A stretch of DNA of 64,000 bases from Epiperipatus broadwayi (GCA_028023455.1 JAQFVV010000141.1:2056056-2120055); one strand, 5' to 3'. Positions 34,731 through 46,047 are shown, numbered from the stretch's first letter. Program-made: numbers and translations. Notes: generated by a model not told the origin, from the letters alone.

Positions 34731-35111
34731 TCAATTTTTTTTAGATTGTTGACCTATATCTAGCTTCATTTCCTGAGCTTGTTGTTCTAGTTTATTATCT
34801 AGCCTTTGAGATTGTTCATCAAATTTCTGATTTATCTCTTGTTTCATGCCCTCTTTCATTTCCTTCATCTCTTGTGATTGTTGATCAAATTTATTATCAA
34901 ATTTCTGATTCATTTGGTTCATGCCCTCTTTCATTTCTTTCATCTCTTGTGATTGATGATCAAATTTCTGATTTATCTCTTGTGATTGTTGATCGAATCT
35001 CTGATTCATTTCTTTAAACTGTAACATCATTATTTGCAACCACTCTGGTTGGCTTTGCCTTACTACTTCCTCCTTTCCTTCCATGACAAATTCTTTTTCT
35101 TGCTCCATCAT
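34731..35111 (-). CDS. gag: Gag N-terminus with repeated coiled-coil units
   Basis: 126 aa beginning MMEQEKEFVMEGKEEVVRQS, the probable natural N-terminus (about 1.6 kb after the PBS). It then has repeats of the QQSQEMKEMKEGMNQ and NQKFD kinds, also visible as DNA repeats (34780-35000). The frame ends in KKN at an A8 run; the following sequence is coding in another frame up to the 34594 frame, so a single indel in the homopolymer breaks it. The style resembles the 164-aa protein at 19740-20234. Confidence 0.7.
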   Translation of the reverse strand: MMEQEKEFVMEGKEEVVRQSQPEWLQIMMLQFKEMNQRFDQQSQEINQKFDHQSQEMKEMKEGMNQMNQKFDNKFDQQSQEMKEMKEGMKQEINQKFDEQSQRLDNKLEQQAQEMKLDIGQQSKKN

Positions 35112-36526
35112 AAATTTATAAAATATTTATATTACTTATTTCTGTTTGATTTAGTATATTCTGATTTATTCTGTTCTGATTTATTGTTCTGCTCCCTGAT
35201 TTCCTATACATCCAGATTCAAACACCTTTATCTATCCTCATATACCTTAAAATTTTCAACCACTCTTTCTCAGCCATAATTGTCCCCATCAATCTATCTA
35301 TATCTTAAGTGCCTTTAATTAACTTATCCTCTATCATCATTCTCTTTTTTCCTTTACCTATATATGATTTATAAAGTATGAGGTCATAGTACTATTTAAA
35401 AAATTTATTTAAAAAAAAGCTATCTCTGTATTAGTGTGTCCTTTTTATGCCATCATTTATCTAGTTTTTCATGCCTTTATAAAACTTAACTCTCTCTATG
35501 CTCTATTTTAATACACTAAGCAAAAAAAAATTTACTTATATAACATATGTGCTAGATTTATAACAGAGTTCATGTCTCAAGTCATTTATATACTCATCTA
35601 TCCTTCTAGAGATCTGACAGATACTGACAGCCAAAAGAATGATTAGCAATTCACAATCATGAGATAGACAAAAGAATTCAATCATTGCACTTAAAGCACA
35701 CAATGCTCCATGAACACTCAGATGATCACCCCAATTCAATCACTCTAAGCTACTACAACCCATAATAGTTTATTGCAAACATTGTTGCATTGCCCAGCTT
35801 ACTTCTAAGTCTTAGGGGCTTTAATTCATCAAATACTGCCTTGCTTATTTTTAAAGTCTTAGAGGCAACAATTATATATCAGTAAAACAAAATACTGCCT
35901 TGCTCTCTCTGGAGTCTTAGAGGCGAAATATTATGTATCAGAAAAATTATGCCTTGCTCTCTCTGGAGTCTTAGAGGCAAAATCATGGCAGGCCTAATGT
36001 TAACTGCTTCATGATAAAACAACTGATATTATAATCTGGGTTGGAGCAGTGAATGAGATAAATCAATCACCAGTGGCATGAATACATCACATTCTCAAGG
36101 CAATGACAAAAATTCTCCATCCATCATCACAACCGTAACACAACCAACCAAACTCCAACAATCAAATATCCAATCCAACCTCCAAAATCATAAATTTTCT
36201 ATAACACAAACTTTTCAAATATGAACAAAATTATTATTCCACACTTCAAGGCTATTAATATTTCTATGCTTATTTAATTGATAAGCAAAATATATAAAAA
36301 AAAAACAGTGTTATTAACTTTAACACATTATAAGTTGTGATATCATTATATTTTAAAAATTGAAACTAAGCTCTATAATGACTGTATTCATTTATCATCA
36401 TCAAAAATGCAATAACAGTAATCATCATCATCTAAACATCAGGCCAAAATATTTGTATACACTAATAATAAAAAAAAATTGCACAGAAAAAAAAAATATT
36501 CTTTTTTTTTTTTTTTTTTTTAAACT
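35112..36526 (-). other. Long non-coding leader of the Gypsy element
   Basis: Between the PBS region and the gag start there are about 1.4 kb without a supported ORF. It contains a small tandem block at 35800-35985 in which gtcttagaggc (or close variants) recurs at 35809, 35856, 35914 and 35968, the last two copies also sharing gccttgctctctctggagtc. The minus-strand frame at 35536-35739 and the plus-strand frame at 35034-35279 are not supported. Confidence 0.55.
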
Positions 36527-36774
36527 ATACATCTGTCATCACTATATACTACCCATCTCTCATGTATGTGGGGTATTTCAAGCCATTATTTGGCTTATTT
36601 CGAGCCCTAGTTGGTGCGCCATTTGTAACAATTTTTTATTGTTACAAATTATACATCTGTCATCACCATATACTACCCATCTCTCATGTATGTGGGGTAT
36701 TTCAAGCCATTATTTGGCTTATTTCGTGCCCCACGTTGGGCGCCATTTGTAACAATATTTATCAATTAATATAA
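36527..36774 (-). repeat. 124-bp tandem duplication of PBS, leader and LTR edge
   Basis: Units start at 36527 and 36651 with atacatctgtcatca and share catctctcatgtatgtgggg, ccattatttggcttatttcg and the junction gcgccatttgtaacaat. The unit next to the LTR has the intact PBS. The other has a changed one (agccctagttggtgcgcca) and about nine bases of LTR edge, then runs into an inverted ttgtaacaa / ttgttacaa hairpin. The plus-strand frames 36360-36752 and 36562-36774 merely read through this. Confidence 0.85.
36728..36745 (-). promoter_or_regulatory. Primer-binding site, tRNA-Lys type
   Basis: The minus strand reads TGGCGCCCAACGTGGGGC, two bases after the 5' LTR terminus (…TTACA). This 18-mer is the classical PBS complementary to the 3' end of tRNA-Lys (CUU isoacceptor type). 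It fixes the element's orientation and LTR boundary. Confidence 0.85.
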
Positions 36775-39700
36775 ATATGTATTTGTAATTATTAAATTAT
36801 AACAAAAGATATGTATTTGTAACTATAATTTGTAACTATATCAATTCATCATAGCATAGACAAAGAAAATATCAGCATTAAAGATTCTTGGTATTTATTT
36901 ATATATTGGGGCAGTCATCTGAACAATAAAACATACTGGCCATTGTCATCTAATAAAAATAATATTAAATATAGCAACTAAATAAAAGTACCCACTGTGA
37001 GATTCCTGGAGTGCCTTATGCTTATCTCCAATACTAGGTTCTTCTAACAAAGAATCCTTCCTATCCTTCTTTCCAAATATATAAGACCATTCATGGTCAT
37101 ATGCACACACGGGTGCTATTCATGACAACTTATAAAAAAATATATTTTATAAAACTAATATTATGAAGTTGGAAAGGGATGATATCACTCTTTATTCAGT
37201 TTAGCTAAGTACATGTGTATTCCCTTGAGTGCCACTAGATTGTTTTCAATCTAGATAAGTATCTATTTATAGTGTACTTGAGTTCAAACTCATTCAGTAC
37301 ATATTTATTACACATGACTTGGATGACTATTGAACAAAAATGACATTCTTACATTTTATCTATATTGATAAAATTACAAGATCCCAATATTACCAAAGTT
37401 TATACTATAGATCAAAGATTCTTATAGACATTGCTAGCTCATTAGCGTATATTGATGAACAGACATGTATAATCCTATTAATGGCTTCCAAACAAGCATG
37501 TGAAGACCATTATTGATATTGATGGCCATTTAACTAAATTATTTATCACAATAAAGATAATAATGATGATGATGATAATATCATAATAATGATAATAATA
37601 GTAATATCACAATAATGATTATAATAGTGATGATGATACCAGCCATGGCTTATCAATAAACTCACAACAATAAATTCATCTTTATAAACTTATAGGCATC
37701 TATTAAAATTATCATATTTCATACTGGGATTTAATAATACTAATGGTGATGATTGATCACCATGAATCTCTTTGCATAAAATTCAATTTTATATAAACCC
37801 CTATTTACTAAAATATATTCATTACGCTAAACATTAAATTTAATGATTATAATTTATTAATGATGATTGATGGCGATCATAACTTTTATATAGTATTATT
37901 TGAAACATTTTTTTAACTAATAACATGATATCCATCTTTGATGAGGATGATCATAATTCATGGACACAACACAATTTTAGCTTTCTATGTTGAACTATAA
38001 TTATCAAAATTTGGTTATTCTCAAGCATAATCCTTAAATACCTAAATATCAACATTCTAGTTTACCTATTATTTTGCGGACACTTAATATTTGCAAGTGA
38101 TTGCTCAATATATACGAATAGTAATACTTAATAACTGTGAGCAATGATGATGAATTAAAATGATAGAATTAAGACAAAAAAACAACAACACAATATTCTT
38201 AATAACAACTTGGAAACCAATTAAGATATATACTTATACTTTATTAACACTACTACTCTTTCTTCCCTTCTTTAAAGTCAAATCGACAATTAAATAAATG
38301 GCTTATTAATATAAAAATTTATATAAAAATTAATAAAAAAAATTTATATAGGTATAAGCAAATAAACTTAATATATAGGTTTGTCACCTTTCTTGATATC
38401 TCAAAATAAGCTGACTTAAATCAATATTAAAAAAAATACATATTCTATAAATGCTTATTTAAGAATTTTCTTACTCATCATATCATAAAATAAATTTCAG
38501 GTGAAACTTGTATGTGTTATTTCATTTCCATTCAAATGAAATGCCCTACTTTTTAATTTACCATTTTAAACTAATCATATATAACCTATTCTTTAATGTG
38601 TTTGGATAAGCAGTTACACATTCACGCATTCGGTAATGTTAACATATATGTTTAAAATGTATACCCAAAAATCACATATATAAAATATCTTTTTCTTTTG
38701 CAACCTTATAGCGAAAGAAAATAAAATACATATATTAACTTTTAATATGCAACAAGATAAAATAAAAATAAAAAACATTATAAATGCATATATCTATAGG
38801 TTGCTCATTATCATTAACAACTGAAGAACAATTAAAAAAAAACATTTCAACATTACAATATATAATAAAAAAAATAATGAAAAATTTAAGTTTAAAGATT
38901 TAAACTATGTTTGTGCTATGTTGTGAGATATCGCAAATAACTATAGATAAACAAGTCTTTAATGTTTCTGTATCAAAAAAGAAAATTGCTTTGACCAGTA
39001 AATTAAGGTTTACTTTTAATAAGTAAAAGAATAAAATCGGTTAAAGAAAGTTCATATTTCCCCATCTACTTTTTACTTCTTATTAATGTCCTGAATTTGA
39101 ATTTTAAGACTGCTTTTCTTTGCTCACCAACAACAACAAAAAAAAAAGAAAGTTATTGTAGATACTTTTAAGATAATGCTGAATCAATTGACTTTGCTTG
39201 TTTTTTTTAATTCCATTATTATTCACTGTTGATTGGCTTCCTTCTACCATTTAAAAAAAAAGTTATTATAAGTACTTTGAATAAGTAGGTACCGGTGGAT
39301 TTGCTTGTCTCTCTCCTTTAAAAAAAGTAATTGCTGTCGACACTTTAGATGATTGAGGTAAACCAACAAAAATTTGATTTATGGCTTCAAACTTGGTTCT
39401 ACATGGATGTTATAAATTTTCTTTTCCTTCTATTTCCTCTTCTCCATTCATTGGAAGGTAATGAGCTTTTAATAAGCCAGGAACTAGATAAAGCATTCCA
39501 TATAGCTTGTGTGGTTGGCTTCAAAATCTGTCATTTTGTTGGTTATTACTGGATACATGACTTCATAGACAGATCAGCGATCTTTGACTCATTCTGTATT
39601 AACCAGGAAGCAGAAAAAATGGTTTAGCAATGCAGAGGCATTGTATTTTGCATAACCAAATATGTTAATATCATTTTTATAATTATTACTAACTTATAAT

Positions 39701-39787
39701 AAATTCAATCTTGTTCCATTTCTCTCCTCTTCTTTAATATTGCTGGTAATTGCTTTATGTAAATGCACATTCCATTTGCTCTTTTTT
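36748..39787 (-). repeat. 5' LTR (3.04 kb visible, rest in gap)
   Basis: Collinear with 26067-29111 with only scattered differences, for example ttattaagttgg versus ttatgaagttgg and one fewer GAT/AAT unit near 37575. The 5' start of the LTR is not in the assembly: left-copy sequence beyond 29111 is not found after the gap. The 92-aa plus-strand frame at 39349-39627 is broken in the other LTR by a 2-bp difference (gaactagataaag versus gaactagaaataaag), so it is not a conserved gene. Confidence 0.85.
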
Positions 39788-40287
39788 NNNNNNNNNNNNN
39801 NNNNNNNNNNNNNNNNNNNNNNNNNNNNNNNNNNNNNNNNNNNNNNNNNNNNNNNNNNNNNNNNNNNNNNNNNNNNNNNNNNNNNNNNNNNNNNNNNNNN
39901 NNNNNNNNNNNNNNNNNNNNNNNNNNNNNNNNNNNNNNNNNNNNNNNNNNNNNNNNNNNNNNNNNNNNNNNNNNNNNNNNNNNNNNNNNNNNNNNNNNNN
40001 NNNNNNNNNNNNNNNNNNNNNNNNNNNNNNNNNNNNNNNNNNNNNNNNNNNNNNNNNNNNNNNNNNNNNNNNNNNNNNNNNNNNNNNNNNNNNNNNNNNN
40101 NNNNNNNNNNNNNNNNNNNNNNNNNNNNNNNNNNNNNNNNNNNNNNNNNNNNNNNNNNNNNNNNNNNNNNNNNNNNNNNNNNNNNNNNNNNNNNNNNNNN
40201 NNNNNNNNNNNNNNNNNNNNNNNNNNNNNNNNNNNNNNNNNNNNNNNNNNNNNNNNNNNNNNNNNNNNNNNNNNNNNNNNNNNNNNN
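39788..40287. other. Assembly gap, 500 N
   Basis: Exactly 500 N, the usual placeholder for a scaffold join of unknown size. It falls inside the 5' LTR, consistent with a collapse or failure to assemble a long near-identical repeat. Translated frames across it are meaningless. Confidence 0.98.
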
Positions 40288-43200
40288 AAATTTTAAGATA
40301 CGTTTGTGTAATATATTGATAATTGTATGATCGATTAGATTTTATAGTACAATTTAAGGCTGAAAATACCTGGTATATAAAAGTGTAATGGATTGTTTTA
40401 AAAGAAAACAGTTAAATAAAGCTTAATTATATCCTTGCTTATGGTTGTAAAAGCTGGCCATATAAAATAACACAGCTATAAATAGTTAAAAATATATTAA
40501 TAATTTGAGTATGATATTTTAAAACTAATAAATTAAATAAATGCTATATGTAATGTTATAATTATAATTAATATTCAAATTTAATCTAATATATTTTAAG
40601 ATAAACTTTAGGATGGTGAGAATTATATTTAGTTCTAAAATTTTAAATTATTTTCCAAATTTTTTATAAAATATATCAGTTTTGGTAATTTAGACCGAGA
40701 CGTAAATTAAAAAATCATCTGATAAAGTTAGTAATCATGTGACTGTATATTATATACCTTCACACACACACACTTGTTAGAATATAATAATAAAGTTTGT
40801 GAATTATAAAACTAAATATAATTGCTATCGATCGTTAAAGTAAAAGTTGAAATATTAAATGTTATTTTAATAATTGTTTTAAAATTTAAATGATTTTGAT
40901 AAAATTATAATTGAGTTAAAAAATACATTCTAAATAATATTTAAGACATGACGTCATAAATTCTTTATTTTAAAAAGGTTTAATCTATTATAAAACTAAA
41001 ATGTGTAAATTTGTTCACGCTAAAAAAGTCATTAACCAATCAACGGAGGTATTTTAGCAGACAAAATATAAGAATTAGACGGAGCGGGGGAAAAAGTAGT
41101 GTAAGTGAAGGAGGGAGTAACATATTTTTTTTTTGCTGTATAAGATCATAAGCTAGAAAAGTGATATAATTTTAAAATTTTATATTTATTTTAAAAGTTT
41201 TTTAAAATATAATATTTTGAACTACATTTACATGGAGGGCTAGTTTTTAAAAGTTTTCTTACCAGAATATTTTATTCAAGTTTAGCCAAAACCTTACAGT
41301 AAAATGGAAATACTACAGAAAACAGTATATAGAAGTTATGATAAAGAAAAATATTCGTAAAGTGCCTTGATACAGCTTTATTTATGCTCAACCAGAAACT
41401 TATTATTGTAACTCAGAGGAATATAATTTGGACGCTATACGGAAAACATAAAAGAGAAGTTATTTGCCGTCAGGAAAAATTATGACACACAAATTTATAA
41501 GGCTACTCTGAAGTTATTTTATTCTTCTCTATGAAAAAAATTAAGATATGTATATCATAAAGAAAAATTATATAAAAGTTATAACAGAGAAATAATGTTT
41601 GTCCTTTTTAAAGGAAACATTACAAAGTATATAGTTACCAGAACTTTAAAAGAAAGGAAAAATTACCGAATAATGATAGGAAAGAGTCATTATTTTTTTT
41701 AAAAAAGGAAAGAAAAAACTTTATCTAAGAAGAATTAAAATATTATAAAGTGTTCATTATAAAAAAACGCTTAATAAAGATTGAGATTAGGAAAATGGAA
41801 ATGTAAATTACTTAATGAAAATGGATCCATGGAGACAGAAAAATTTACTAAATATTTAAATCAAAGTACTGAGAAGATGCATCGTAAAAGTCGCGCAGGG
41901 GAAAATATTAGCAGAAAAATATTAGAAGAGAATATGTAGACGTTTTCTTTACGGGATTAATTGATATCATAATTAATAATTGTATTAAATATTATAAAAA
42001 CCAAGGATTGTCATCTATGAATATTTATTAAACAGAGCAATAATTGTTTTGCCTTAAAATTGAACAAGCAGGGAGAAGAACATTAAGTGACTGAAGAAGA
42101 AATAATAAACATTTTTTTTAGCTTTAATATGAACGGTTTTCAAGAAAGTTTGATAAAGAAGTACAGTAAATATAGTTTAAATATTTTTTACTAATTTATT
42201 TAGAATATAAAATGTTATGTGAGATTAGGGAAAACATATAAAACATAAATTTAGTAATATTAAAATTTAAATATAATAGCTTGATAAAATTATAGAAATA
42301 GTGTTTAAAATAAAGTGTATGGATGTGAATCTTATATCTACAAGGATCAAATGGATGGTGAAGCCTAAGGAACGCGATCAAGGAGATAAAGGTCGTTTGG
42401 TAATTTTAATAGTTGTTTATAATGCATAATGTATTTTTTTAGATCATCTAGTGACTAAGAATGGAGTGTGAAAGTTTAAATTATATGTACACACTTTATA
42501 CAACATTTTTAACATATAATGAGATAGGAGTAATTCGGAATATGCATGCAATAATTTATTTAAAGTATATTAATAATATAATTTAACAGAACAATTTTGT
42601 GATTCTTTTGAACTTTCATGTGATAAAGTATTCAGATATTCAAATAGTTTGTATATGATTAAACATACGGAGGAAAGTAGTAAGCAACCTGTCTTATAGA
42701 ACAGTGGAATAGTTTTAAAATAAATGAATTTTATTATTGTTAGTAATGCAGATATGTATTTGTCGATGTACAGTATAGAAAAATCTTGAGAAATAAGATC
42801 GGATAGTGACTTGGAAGTACTAGTGGAAAGGAAACCAAGATGATGTTTTTTTTTAAGAAATAGGAAAAATAAAGGATTTGGATCACATTTAGTTTTGTGT
42901 GATTTCAGTATAGTTAACTAAGCCCTATGACTGAACACATATAGTTTGGACAGTGTTTTTTGCATATCTTTAAACTTTGGATGTTATAATAAAGCTGAAG
43001 AAATAGCTTTAACATCGTTCCTATGATAGAGGTTAGTAGACAGATACAGGTCACTCCTCTATAGTGTCTTTTAATTCACTGTGCCATGATTGTCAAGATA
43101 TATGACGAGTAATATTCTAGTTGTATTTTGATCCTATGCATCTATCTTCGCTATCCTTATTTCATGAATCTGCATCGGTCAGAAAGATATTTTCAAAGAA

Positions 43201-44576
43201 ATAATGAATAAAATAGAACTGAAGATATGTTATCGTTTATGTAAGAATAGTTTATTTGCTGGAATGTATAGAATTGTGTAACTTTAAAATTGAAAGTCCA
43301 AAATATCATAAAGAGAGAAAGAATCATATAATACATTGTAAAATTAATTCAGAAATGAATATAAGATTTTGAAAAGAAATCTAAACCAAGTATTTTAAAA
43401 GTGATAAAATTTGAATGAATTTTTTTTTAAATAATATTTAGAAAATAAGTATTGCATATTTATTAAGAAAATAGTCCAAAAATGTATAATAAACATATAC
43501 TTGTGCATGGTATATTAATAGTTATAAATATCATCCGAAGTAAGGCTTGAATGAGAATATTAGGATTAATAAACATCGGATAATGAACAATAAAAACCTA
43601 ATACCAAATGTAGAACAATGTTTTGACTTTGTAAAATTCCATATAACCAATATAAAACTAAAATTGGTTATTTTGTAGAATTTTACTATGAATGTAAATT
43701 TTGTAAAAAATATAATTTTAATATTATTAGGGATGCAAAGTGTTTGTGATAATCATATAAGAAATGCATTTTGTAATAAGCTAACCATAATAATAAATCA
43801 AGTAATAATACTGTATTTTCTTAAGTGTTAAAAAGATAAGATTTAACTAGGAAAAAATAAATAATATTCTGATTCCATTTTATAAACTAATAAACTAAGT
43901 TGAGATAGGAGAGTAAGGGATATCCAATGTAAATAGTGAAAAAATATGGTTAATTTATTTATGTTGTTAATAAACTTTGTTTTAAATTTGTTCTAAAGTT
44001 TTGTGTCCGAGTTGTTATTTCTCCACATAGATGCATGAAATCACGATACATTTATAATTGAAACAGACATATAAGTTTTGCACAAAGGGTAAACATAAAA
44101 GTGTTATAATAATTTTGAGAATTTATTGGTATGTTAAAATTAAAAGATCATAATTTTTATATTATTTATTGGTCATAAGTCGGTTGCCACAATATTACAT
44201 TAAATTATATGCTAATGTTGCCACACGTATTCTGTTGTCAGATTATTAAAATACTACCACGTACGTATTTATTTATTTCCTTTTAGGAAGAAATAAGATT
44301 ATATTATATTTATTATTGTTATTATTATTTTTATTATTGTTAGTTGCTGTGTAGTAGATTATGACATAAAATTCCCTTTTCATATTTTACTACCGTAATT
44401 TTAAATTAGTTAGAATACAATTTCTGAACCTGAGATTTTATTTTATTTTACTTCATTTTATTTAATTGAGCTAGATTCTTGTTATGAAGAAGATTAAGAT
44501 ATGATTATTATTTTAATCGTAGTGCATAGAGCTTAGAAAGTCGTAAGATTACTATGAGTTAGTTATTTGGTATAGT
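40288..44576 (+). other. 4.3 kb without a recognisable gene
   Basis: A+T-rich with purine-rich stretches on the plus strand (41080-43500). A short (CA)n run lies at about 40760. I find no coding frame of note on either strand and no match to the other families in this window. Given the possible PPT at its right end it might be the non-coding interior of another LTR element, but no RT, gag or PBS is visible. Confidence 0.35.
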
Positions 44577-44600
44577 AAAAAAAAAGAGGGGATAGTGTTC
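44577..44600 (+). promoter_or_regulatory. Possible polypurine tract and LTR start
   Basis: aaaaaaaaagaggggatag is followed by tgttcttatg, the pattern of a PPT abutting a TG-starting LTR. If real, about 270 bp of LTR would follow before the (TA)n tract at 44870. No second copy of that LTR is in the window, so this rests on pattern alone. Confidence 0.25.
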
Positions 44601-44865
44601 TTATGCCATTGAGGTAGTATCGTGTGGATAATGTCTCAATGTAGTCTATCTTGTTCCCCGTATTGTCACTCCATGTCTCATGAAAATAGTAAATATTTGT
44701 TAATTCATTTTAAAATTGAATCGAATTTGTATTTTAAAATTAGAGCTAGTAATTATTTTAATTAATGCTGAATATTTCATTTATTTATTTGTTAATTGAG
44801 CTAGAACCCGTAATATTAGTAGTAAACACTATATTTTGGGGGTGAGAACGCGCGGGGGGAGGTTA

Positions 44866-44869
<4 letters not shown>
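44601..44869. other. Possible LTR fragment; G-rich end
   Basis: Ends in the G-rich phrase tgggggtgagaacgcgcggg followed by ggaggtt, unusual for this window, just before a (TA)n tract (44870-44906). No ORF. Confidence 0.25.
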
Positions 44870-44911
<42 letters not shown>

Positions 44912-44957
44912 CATATTTTGCGGGTTCATCCGTGTTAAAAACTTTTAATATCAATTT

Positions 44958-44997
44958 ACTGACGTTTCGACTTGGTCACACAAGCCATCCACAGAGT
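44958..44997 (-). ncRNA. Hammerhead-like motif, PLE tail (left arm)
   Basis: Exact mirror of the 45875-45914 motif in the palindrome, lying downstream of the minus-strand endonuclease frame and so in sense orientation for that copy. Confidence 0.5.
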
Positions 44998-45088
44998 TAT
45001 AAAAAGGTAGAAAGACGGTTGTAGAGGCGCTACAATCACTGGTTTGAATAAAACATTAAAAATCCCACCAATAGCAAAAATGTTAAAT

Positions 45089-45481
45089 TTAAGAATGTTT
45101 TTTAAAGAAATCTTTCCAAATAGGAGGAAGTTTGCACGTATCATCTCGCTTATTGATACAATCTGGCCTTTTAAGTATCTCAATGGCTTCTCTGATTTTG
45201 CATTGGTAGAGATTATCACATCTGGATATGATCCTGGTACTAGAAAAATCTATTTTATGACCTGAATCTATAGTATGGAGTGAGAGTGCTGATGATGATG
45301 AGTGTTGTTTAACTGCATTAGCATGCTCATCTCTCCTAACACTGATGCGACGATTACTCATACCTATGTAAGAAGCTTTACAATTTTTACATGAGATTTG
45401 ATAGACACCATGAGATTCAAGAGGGATTGAATCCTTAGGCTTCAATCCCTCTTGAATCTCATGGTGTCTATCAAATCTCAT
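45089..45481 (-). CDS. GIY-YIG endonuclease of a PLE (left arm)
   Basis: 130 aa. GVYQISCKNCKASYIGMSNR (about residues 26-45) holds the GIY-type strand, a CxxC pair and the YIG strand. Further on come RRDEHANAV, HTIDSGHKIDFSSTRII and CKIREAIEI with the family's conserved Glu. It ends DFFKKHS. The first 23 residues are read from the palindrome centre and the opposite arm, so only the part after about residue 20 is native to this copy. There is no RT: both copies are 5'-truncated at the same point, the palindrome centre. Confidence 0.85.
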   Translation of the reverse strand: MRFDRHHEIQEGLKPKDSIPLESHGVYQISCKNCKASYIGMSNRRISVRRDEHANAVKQHSSSSALSLHTIDSGHKIDFSSTRIISRCDNLYQCKIREAIEILKRPDCINKRDDTCKLPPIWKDFFKKHS

Positions 45482-45783
45482 GTAAAAATTGTAAAGCTTC
45501 TTACATAGGTATGAGTAATCGTCGCATCAGTGTTAGGAGAGATGAGCATGCTAATGCAGTTAAACAACACTCATCATCATCAGCACTCTCACTCCATACT
45601 ATAGATTCAGGTCATAAAATAGATTTTTCTAGTACCAGGATCATATCCAGATGTGATAATCTCTACCAATGCAAAATCAGAGAAGCCATTGAGATACTTA
45701 AAAGGCCAGATTGTATCAATAAGCGAGATGATACGTGCAAACTTCCTCCTATTTGGAAAGATTTCTTTAAAAAACATTCTTAA
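45441..45783 (+). CDS. GIY-YIG endonuclease of a PLE (right arm)
   Basis: Same protein as in the left arm, identical over the shared region; the first Met of the open part is at 45511 (MSNRRISVRRDEHANAV...). The GIY strand and CKNC are encoded upstream in the same frame (from about 45455). Ends at the same DFFKKHS stop. In PLEs the domain nicks the target; here it has no linked RT. Confidence 0.8.
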
Positions 45784-45874
45784 ATTTAACATTTTTGCTA
45801 TTGGTGGGATTTTTAATGTTTTATTCAAACCAGTGATTGTAGCGCCTCTACAACCGTCTTTCTACCTTTTTATA

Positions 45875-45914
45875 ACTCTGTGGATGGCTTGTGTGACCAA
45901 GTCGAAACGTCAGT
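45875..45914 (+). ncRNA. Hammerhead-like motif, PLE tail (right arm)
   Basis: Order: ACT (stem I), CTGTGGA in the core position, stem II GGCTTG/CAAGTC round TGTGAC, GAAAC, GTC, then AGT pairing with ACT. The 3' half GAAACGTC with the self-complementary ACGT as stem III is the usual form in PLE hammerheads. The core differs from CUGANGA at position 6 (U for A), which would be expected to weaken catalysis. The mirror-image copy is at 44958-44997 on the minus strand. Confidence 0.55.
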
Positions 45915-45996
45915 AAATTGATATTAAAAGTTTTTAACACGGATGAACCCGCAAAATATGTATTTTATATATTTAACCCGTGCAAATCTTCGTTTT

Positions 45997-46000
<4 letters not shown>

Positions 46001-46047
<47 letters not shown>
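46001..46047. repeat. (TA)n microsatellite
   Basis: Dinucleotide tract 30 bp after the palindrome. Confidence 0.9.

Larger units (their letters stand above)
26067..39787 (-). mobile_element. Large Ty3/Gypsy LTR retrotransposon
   Basis: Minus-strand element. The 3' LTR (26067-29859) and 5' LTR (36748 to the N gap) are near-identical. Between them lie, in element order, a tRNA-Lys-type PBS, a leader of about 1.6 kb, a long coiled-coil gag, protease, RT, RNase H, integrase and a PPT. The order RT-RNase H-integrase places it in Ty3/Gypsy (Metaviridae). With LTRs of about 3.8 kb and an internal region of about 6.9 kb the full element would be about 14.5 kb, large for the group. Few LTR differences indicate a recent insertion. 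The outer end of the 5' LTR is lost in the gap, so the target-site duplication cannot be checked. Confidence 0.9.
44901..45971. repeat. 1.07-kb palindrome of two PLE 3' ends
   Basis: Mirror symmetry about 45436: the open frames at 45089-45481 (minus) and 45511-45783 (plus), and those at 44956-45219 and 45653-45916, have coordinates that sum to exactly 90872, so there are no indels between the arms. Arms are about 530 bp each. The centre is gagggattgaa (45421-45431), nine bases, then ttcaatccctc. The left edge runs into (TA)n (44870-44906); beyond the right edge another (TA)n lies at 46001-46047. Confidence 0.9.

Noticed and set aside
39349-39627. 92-aa ORF in the Gypsy 5' LTR as a possible accessory gene
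   Set aside because: The other LTR has a 2-bp difference that breaks the frame, and no domain is visible.
39740-40330. ORFs of 177-196 aa across the N run
   Set aside because: They consist almost wholly of X from the 500-N gap.
45044-45265. Antisense ORFs in the PLE palindrome (45044-45265, 45607-45828, 44956-45219, 45653-45916)
   Set aside because: They are shadows of the endonuclease frame and the 3' tail on the other strand or frame.
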